Part shown: piece after piece, positions 7,372 to 10,999 of the stretch | Position numbering within the stretch: position 1 is the stretch's first letter | Layout: each line of letters opens with the position of its first letter | Source: an uncultured Lysobacteraceae bacterium | Lineage (GTDB): Bacteria > Pseudomonadota > Gammaproteobacteria > Xanthomonadales > Xanthomonadaceae | Assembly (NCBI GenBank): GCA_946480825.1 | Contig: CAMLLG010000097.1 | Span: forward strand, 1 to 10,999 | Direction: 5' to 3' | Length of the DNA stretch: 10,999 bases | Position numbers and translations under genes: made by a program | Notes under the pieces: generated by a model | Databases searched by the model: none | Told to the model about the DNA's origin: nothing | What the model saw: the letters and a program-made list of their open reading frames with translations, nothing else

Positions 7372-9213
7372 GCGGCTCATGAATTCGGGGGAAATCAGGA
7401 TCATCGACACCATGCTGCGCAGGCGCTGCTGGTTGTAATGACGCTTGAGGTCGGTCGTCGCCGAGCTGTCGGTATCGGTGATGACGTAGGTCGCGGGGTC
7501 GCCGTTCTGGGCCAGGAACGCCACCAGCACCTGCCGGCGCGAAGCGACCGGCAGATAGCCGAGGATCCGCCGGCACCAGTAATCGACCAGATTGTTCGCG
7601 GTCCACGTCGGCACCTCGGCGCGGCTCAGCGCCAGGATCGGCAGCAGCGGCGTCTGCGCGGTATCCGTGTCGAGGGCTTCGGTGAGCCAGCTCAGCATCC
7701 GCCAGGTGCTGACCATGTTGTTCGAACCCGACCAGGTGACGCCGACGTCGGGATAGCCGTTCGGCGCGGCCCAGTCGTAGGGGGCGTGCCCGGTCGTACC
7801 GAGCCGGCTCATGAAATCGTTGCTGCGGCTCTCGCTGATGCCCTTGATGGTCCAGTCGCTGCCGCAGGCCCGCAACGCGGCGGCCATCAGCTCGAACGGC
7901 CGGCGGTTCTTCAGGCCCCAACCGTGGATGAAGGCGTTCGACAACAGAATGTGGCGCAGGGTCAGCGCGATCTGGTTCGGCTGTTGCCAGTTGGCGCGGA
8001 AGATCGCGGCGGCGCTGTCGATCAGCGACTGCGGCGGCGTATCGGACACGAAGCGGCGGATGAGTTTCTTGCAGATGAACTTGGCCACGCGCGGATGGGT
8101 GGCGACGCGGTCGAGGATGTCGCGGCCGTCCTTCATCGCCGGCTGTTCCGGGTTGAGGTACATGCCCAGCGCCAGCTTCGGCCCGGCGTCGTGCATCGCC
8201 TGGCGATAGGCGAAGGTGCCGTCGTTCTCGTTCGGAAATCCGTTGCGGCCGTCCTTGACCGACCAGCCGGTGAACGCGGCGGCGGTGTCGTAGACATCGA
8301 GGTCGGTGTAGCCGATCGGATAGGCCGGATCTTCGGGGCAGGGCGGGACATCGAACGGATTGACGAAGCCCAGATAGTTCTCGGCGCCGAAGGTGTGCAG
8401 CTCCAGCAGTTCGCGCGCGTAGTTCTCGTTGGGCCCGGAACGCGAATTGCTGGCGTTGTTGAGGTAGTAGAGCATCGCCGTGCTCTGCGCCACCGCTTCG
8501 AGCATGACCCGGAAATTGCCGAAGACGTTGGCGCGGATCACGTCGCGGTTGTAATGCACGTAGACCGGCTGCGCGGCCGAATTGCCGATCGCGACGTTGA
8601 AGTGGTTCTGCCAGAAATCCACCATCTGTTCCTGCAGTTGCCGGCGCGAATGCACCGCGCGCACCAGCGCCGCGCGCTGGGTTTCGCGGGCCGGCGCGGA
8701 ACTGTCGGTGGTGACGATGCGGTGGTCGGCCCACAGCTGGGTCAGGGATTTGTCGAGCGTGGTGTAGCCGGCGCCATTGAGCCGCGCGGTCAGCGCGCTG
8801 TCGTCGATGGCGGCGGGATTGAGCTGGCGGTCGACGAAGGCGGTGAGCCGCGCGGTGTCGTTCGCGCCGAGCGCGTTGAATTCCGCGATCGAAGCGGTGG
8901 TCGCGCCCGCGGTGAGGTGATTCAACACGCGGACCGCGAACGGCGCGCGCTGCAGCGTCAGCACCGCGGGTCGCGACACCTGCGCGGTGCCCGGGCCGGC
9001 CATGATCGGCGTGCGCACGGCAGTGGCGGCATGGGTTGCGACGGCACTGTCCCCGGCGGTTTGTCCTGCGGTGTCGCCGGGGATTTCGGCGCCGGCCTCG
9101 GACTGGGGCAGCCGCAGCGGCTGGAAACGGAAGCGGCCGACGATGCCGTTGCGGCGGGCGATTTCCGCGAACAACTGGCGACGTCGTGACACCGAAAGCG
9201 TCGGTCTGGGCAT
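7369..9213 (-). CDS. DUF1800 domain protein (copy 2)
   Basis: The 614-residue paralogue of the protein at 3881-5680 is the first gene of operon copy 2. It has the same plan: a basic N-terminal segment (MPRP, SRRRQ, IARRNGIVG, ending RFQ near residue 31), a longer Ala/Thr/Gly-rich linker (about 32-85), then the DUF1800 core with FWQNHF (200-205), NENYARELLELHTFG (262-276) and the closing RSMVSMILISPEF. The first His of copy 1's HWHNHF is Phe here and the second is Gln, so those two are not strictly needed; the NHF is kept. The ATG at 9213 is preferred to one 13 codons upstream (9252) because MPRP aligns with the start of copy 1. No signal peptide is visible. Bases 7915-8097 are identical to 4415-4597. 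Confidence 0.88.
   Translation of the reverse strand: MPRPTLSVSRRRQLFAEIARRNGIVGRFRFQPLRLPQSEAGAEIPGDTAGQTAGDSAVATHAATAVRTPIMAGPGTAQVSRPAVLTLQRAPFAVRVLNHLTAGATTASIAEFNALGANDTARLTAFVDRQLNPAAIDDSALTARLNGAGYTTLDKSLTQLWADHRIVTTDSSAPARETQRAALVRAVHSRRQLQEQMVDFWQNHFNVAIGNSAAQPVYVHYNRDVIRANVFGNFRVMLEAVAQSTAMLYYLNNASNSRSGPNENYARELLELHTFGAENYLGFVNPFDVPPCPEDPAYPIGYTDLDVYDTAAAFTGWSVKDGRNGFPNENDGTFAYRQAMHDAGPKLALGMYLNPEQPAMKDGRDILDRVATHPRVAKFICKKLIRRFVSDTPPQSLIDSAAAIFRANWQQPNQIALTLRHILLSNAFIHGWGLKNRRPFELMAAALRACGSDWTIKGISESRSNDFMSRLGTTGHAPYDWAAPNGYPDVGVTWSGSNNMVSTWRMLSWLTEALDTDTAQTPLLPILALSRAEVPTWTANNLVDYWCRRILGYLPVASRRQVLVAFLAQNGDPATYVITDTDSSATTDLKRHYNQQRLRSMVSMILISPEFMSR
7915..8097 (-). repeat. 183-bp exact repeat inside DUF1800 copy 2
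   Basis: Identical to 4415-4597. The first mismatches are at 7914 (G versus C) and 8098 (G versus C). Near-identity continues for about 50 bases beyond 8100 with only isolated differences, so the converted tract may originally have been longer. Confidence 0.9.
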
Positions 9214-9257
9214 GGCGAGAGTTCCCCGTGGCTGGCCGTCAGGCGCGAACATGAACC

Positions 9258-9268
9258 GATTCCGAATC
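9258..9268. promoter_or_regulatory. Short palindrome GATTCCGAATC
   Basis: This is a perfect odd-centred palindrome (GATTC, C, GAATC) 45 bases upstream of the DUF1800 copy 2 ATG. It is the right size for a regulator half-site pair, but an 11-mer palindrome can occur by chance. Confidence 0.25.
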
Positions 9269-9329
9269 CCCGGGCCAGCTTGCCACAGCTGTTTGCGCGA
9301 TCTGTCGAGTCGAAGATCGAGGCGCGAAG

Positions 9330-9372
9330 CCTGTCACGGTTGTCTTTTGCGCGATTCCCATCCGTGACGGAT
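9330..9372. promoter_or_regulatory. Candidate operator: CCGTGAC-type palindrome with a second related site
   Basis: ATCCGTGACGGAT (9360-9372) is a perfect odd-centred palindrome. CCTGTCACGG at 9330-9339 is a near match to the same half-site in the other orientation, about 30 bases (three helical turns) away. The palindrome abuts the AT-rich TTAAAA on the minus strand, where a -10 element for operon copy 2 could be. A regulator binding both sites is a reasonable inference but nothing more. Confidence 0.3.
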
Positions 9373-9520
9373 TTTTAACGCACCGAGAGCGCGAATCCCG
9401 GCTGTCCGAGGCGTTCTTCCGCCTGGGTGTTCGCGCGGCGCGTCTGCGTCGGACCGCGACAGACACATCCAGGCCGGCGCCTCACGGCGCAGCCGCCAGC
9501 CGAAACCACGTGGGAAAGAC

Positions 9521-10339
9521 TTACTGCGCGGTCCAGCCGCCGTCGATCGGGAACGAGGCGCCGGTGACGTTGTGCGCTTCGCGACGGCACAGCCACAACA
9601 CCATCGAAGCGATGTCTTCGGGCAGCGACATCCGCAGGCTCGGCTGCTTCTCGGACAGCAGCGCGCGCACGCCGTCGTCGCGGGTGGCGCCGGTGCCGCC
9701 GAGCGCATTGCGGCGGGCTTCGATCTGCGGCTCGATCAGCGCGGTTTCCACCCAGCCCGGACAGATGCAGTTGACCGTGATGCCGCCGCTGTCGCGGGTG
9801 CCCGCGGCCGCGTATTCCAGCGCCGCGACCTTGCTCAGGCCGACGATGCCGAATTTACTGGCCACGTACGGCGCCTTGTTCGCCGACGCCACCAGACCAT
9901 GCACCGATGCGATGTTGATCACCCGGCCGTAGCCGCGCGCGGCCATGCCCGGCATCGCCAGGCGCATGCTGTGGAATGCGGCGCTGAGGTTGATCGCGAG
10001 GATGTCGTTCCACTTCTGCGTCGGCATCCCGGCCAGCGGCACCGCATGCTGGATGCCGGCGTTGTTCACCAGCACGTCGAGCGGCGACCATGCCTCGATG
10101 GCGGCCATCATCGTCTCGATCTGTTCCGGGTCGCGCAGATCGGCGCCGAAGTGGCGCACGTCGGCGGCACCGGCGTCGCGCACGGCCTGCAGCGCGGCGT
10201 CGATCTGTTCCGGCGTGCCCAGGCCGTTGATCGCGACGGTCGCCCCGGCCGAGCCCAGACCGCAGGCGATGGCCAGACCGATGCCGGAGGTGCTGCCGGT
10301 GACGAGTGCGGTGCGCGAAGCGAGGAAGCGGTCGGACAT
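9521..10339 (-). CDS. bdhA: D-3-hydroxybutyrate dehydrogenase (SDR family)
   Basis: The 272-residue short-chain dehydrogenase oxidises D-3-hydroxybutyrate to acetoacetate with NAD+ in the cytoplasm, a step in the use of polyhydroxybutyrate or of external 3-hydroxybutyrate. Sequence signs: nucleotide-binding TGSTSGIG (14-21), NNAG (92-95), and the tetrad N117, S145, Y158, K162. The residues that bind the substrate carboxylate in the Pseudomonas fragi enzyme are all present: Q97 (in NNAGIQH), H147 (in SVHGL), K155 and a Gln in EPQIEAR (205). CPGWV, SEKQPS and the final GGW are also typical. A six-residue insertion (around AGTRDSGG, 180-186) makes it slightly longer than the usual 255-260. The ATG at 10339 is preferred: AGAG lies six bases upstream, and alternatives at 10345 and 10399 would add residues not seen in the family. 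It lies downstream of the GntP-type permease on the same strand, across the repeat element at 10404-10531. CATAAT on the minus strand (10388-10393) is a possible but weak -10 box. Confidence 0.93.
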   Translation of the reverse strand: MSDRFLASRTALVTGSTSGIGLAIACGLGSAGATVAINGLGTPEQIDAALQAVRDAGAADVRHFGADLRDPEQIETMMAAIEAWSPLDVLVNNAGIQHAVPLAGMPTQKWNDILAINLSAAFHSMRLAMPGMAARGYGRVINIASVHGLVASANKAPYVASKFGIVGLSKVAALEYAAAGTRDSGGITVNCICPGWVETALIEPQIEARRNALGGTGATRDDGVRALLSEKQPSLRMSLPEDIASMVLWLCRREAHNVTGASFPIDGGWTAQ

Positions 10340-10403
10340 GGGCATCTCTGCAGAAATATCGAAGGAAAGCGCGATCGCGCCGAAGGGATTATGCGACATC
10401 GTG

Positions 10404-10531
10404 CGTAGGGCGGCCCTGGCCCGCCATTACGGTGTTCCCGGTCGCAGCGCGCGATGATCGAAACCGCTTTCGGTCATCTCCGATTCGAACGGATGATCCG
10501 CAATGGCGGGCCAGGGCCCGCCCTGCTTACG
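10404..10531. repeat. REPIN-like element: two inverted REP-type palindromes around a structured spacer
   Basis: The left arm 10407-10428 and the right arm 10502-10524 are inverted copies that match throughout except for one missing G in the left arm. The right arm alone folds into a stem (GGCGGGC, loop CCTG, GCCCGCC, read on the minus strand). The left arm begins with GTAG, the terminal tetranucleotide of REP-like repeats in Stenotrophomonas (SMAG elements). The 73-base spacer holds a strong hairpin: 10453-10463 with 10468-10478, one wobble pair, loop CCGC. The right end stops one base from the permease stop codon. Such paired REPs are mobilised by RAYT transposases acting in trans; none is seen here. 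Confidence 0.75.
10453..10497. repeat. Two overlapping, mutually exclusive hairpins in the repeat spacer
   Basis: Hairpin one pairs GATGATCGAAA (10453-10463) with TTTCGGTCATC (10468-10478). Hairpin two pairs TCATC and CCG (10474-10482, with a bulged T) with CGGATGA (10490-10496). Both need TCATC at 10474-10478, so only one can form at a time. The arrangement lies between the permease and the dehydrogenase genes. It may be a plain feature of the repeat family rather than an attenuator. Confidence 0.45.
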
Positions 10532-10532
10532 A

Positions 10533-10999
10533 TCACACCAGCCCGGTCGCGTAGTAGGCGCCGATGATCACGAACACCGCCGCGGTCTTGATCAGGGTGA
10601 TGGCGAAGATGTCCTTGTAGGCCTGGCGATGGGTCAGACCCGTGACCGCGAGCAGCGTGATGACCGCGCCGTTGTGCGGCAGCGTATCCATGCCGCCGGA
10701 CGCCATCGACGCCACGCGATGCAGCACGTCCATCGGGATCTGCGCGGCCTCCGCGTTGGCGATGAAGGTCTCGGCCATCGCCGCCAGCGCGATGCTCATG
10801 CCGCCCGAAGCCGAACCGGTAATGCCGGCCAACGAGGTGACCGTGATCGCTTCGTTGATCAGCGGATTCGGGATCGAGCCCAATGCGTTGGCCACCACGA
10901 GGAAGCCGGGCAGGGCGGCGATCACCGCGCCGAAACCGTATTCGGACGCGGTGTTCATCGCCGCCAGCATCGCGCCGCCGACGGCGTTCTTCGCGCCTT
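10533..10999 (-). CDS. GntP-family permease, C-terminal part (partial)
   Basis: The last 154 codons of an inner-membrane transporter; the N-terminus lies beyond base 10999. Visible traits are SLAGITGSASGGMSIALAAM, TLPHNGAV and a run of hydrophobic segments (YGFGAVIAALPGFLVV, AVITLLAVTGL, and the last helix FVIIGAYYATGLV). These fit the GntP family of gluconate and hydroxy-acid:proton symporters, usually about 440-460 residues with 12-14 helices. GntP-type permeases sit beside 3-hydroxybutyrate dehydrogenase genes in several proteobacteria and are thought there to import 3-hydroxybutyrate, so that substrate is likely from context. Gluconate or another hydroxy acid cannot be excluded. It probably precedes the dehydrogenase gene in one transcript, with the REPIN-like element in the 193-bp gap. 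Confidence 0.85.
   Translation of the reverse strand, partial: GAKNAVGGAMLAAMNTASEYGFGAVIAALPGFLVVANALGSIPNPLINEAITVTSLAGITGSASGGMSIALAAMAETFIANAEAAQIPMDVLHRVASMASGGMDTLPHNGAVITLLAVTGLTHRQAYKDIFAITLIKTAAVFVIIGAYYATGLV

Larger units (their letters stand above)
5849..9213 (-). repeat. Operon copy 2 of a tandem DUF1800-DUF1501 duplication
   Basis: Partner of the block at 2377-5680, lying directly upstream in the direction of transcription and separated from it by 168 bp. The upstream regions of the two copies show no obvious similarity, so the copies may be expressed under different conditions. Confidence 0.85.
9214..9520. other. 307-bp intergenic region upstream of DUF operon copy 2
   Basis: No convincing gene lies here. 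On the minus strand it separates the 3-hydroxybutyrate dehydrogenase stop from the DUF1800 start, so it should hold the end of one transcript and the promoter of the next. I see a small GC hairpin (9477-9481 with 9486-9490, loop TCAC) lacking a T tract, an AT-rich TTAAAAAT (minus strand, about 9371-9378) that could be part of a -10 region, and two short palindromes listed separately. No strong intrinsic terminator or textbook promoter is apparent. Confidence 0.5.

Noticed and set aside
5849..8734. A single 961-codon open frame that would fuse an Arg/Pro-rich region to DUF1501 copy 2.
   Set aside because: The upstream part is an out-of-frame reading of the DUF1800 gene. The ATG at 7360 has a strong ribosome site and begins the Tat signal.
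2332..9189. Long plus-strand open frames (2332-3894, 3818-5728, 5888-7438, 7438-9189) opposite the DUF genes.
   Set aside because: Their products are Arg/Ala/Val/Gly-rich and match no family. They mirror third-position GC bias of the genes on the other strand.
9360..9377. A plus-strand terminator, a 5-bp stem followed by TTTTT.
   Set aside because: No plus-strand gene ends here and the stem is too short. A role as operator or chance palindrome is more likely.
10340..10399. A longer start for the dehydrogenase, adding 20 residues.
   Set aside because: The extra residues do not belong to the family. The ATG at 10339 has a better spaced AGAG ribosome site and begins at the usual place before the first beta-strand.

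Overview
This is a GC-rich, gene-dense chromosomal window of the kind found in Lysobacter, Luteimonas or Xanthomonas relatives (Gammaproteobacteria, Xanthomonadaceae/Lysobacteraceae). That placement is inferred from codon bias, gene content and a REP-type palindromic repeat, not from a marker gene. I see eight protein genes (two cut by the window edges), no rRNA or tRNA gene, no CRISPR array and no transposase.

Left end, plus strand: the last 24 codons of pnp (polynucleotide phosphorylase, S1-domain tail), a hairpin terminator, then a TonB-dependent outer-membrane receptor that closely resembles E. coli YncD/PqqU, the receptor for the redox cofactor PQQ. Its start codon may be leaderless. It converges on the next gene with only 19 bp between the stop codons.

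Centre, minus strand (about 2377-9213): a two-gene operon, DUF1800 followed by DUF1501, present twice in tandem. Each DUF1501 protein has a Tat signal peptide and keeps the Asp/His motifs typical of the alkaline-phosphatase-like superfamily. Each DUF1800 protein lacks a recognisable signal peptide. In both copies the Shine-Dalgarno of the DUF1501 gene overlaps the DUF1800 stop codon (TGAGGA), so the two products are probably made in step. The duplication looks old, but a 183-bp stretch of the two DUF1800 genes is identical base for base, which points to recent gene conversion. This uncharacterised, probably periplasmic pair is the most interesting content of the window.

Right end, minus strand: the C-terminal third of a GntP-family permease, a REPIN-like element (two inverted REP-type arms around a structured 73-bp spacer), then a D-3-hydroxybutyrate dehydrogenase with all diagnostic catalytic and substrate-binding residues. 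Together the last two genes suggest uptake of 3-hydroxybutyrate (or a similar hydroxy acid) and its oxidation to acetoacetate. The 307-bp gap between the dehydrogenase and the second DUF operon holds the operon's presumed control region, with two short palindromes.
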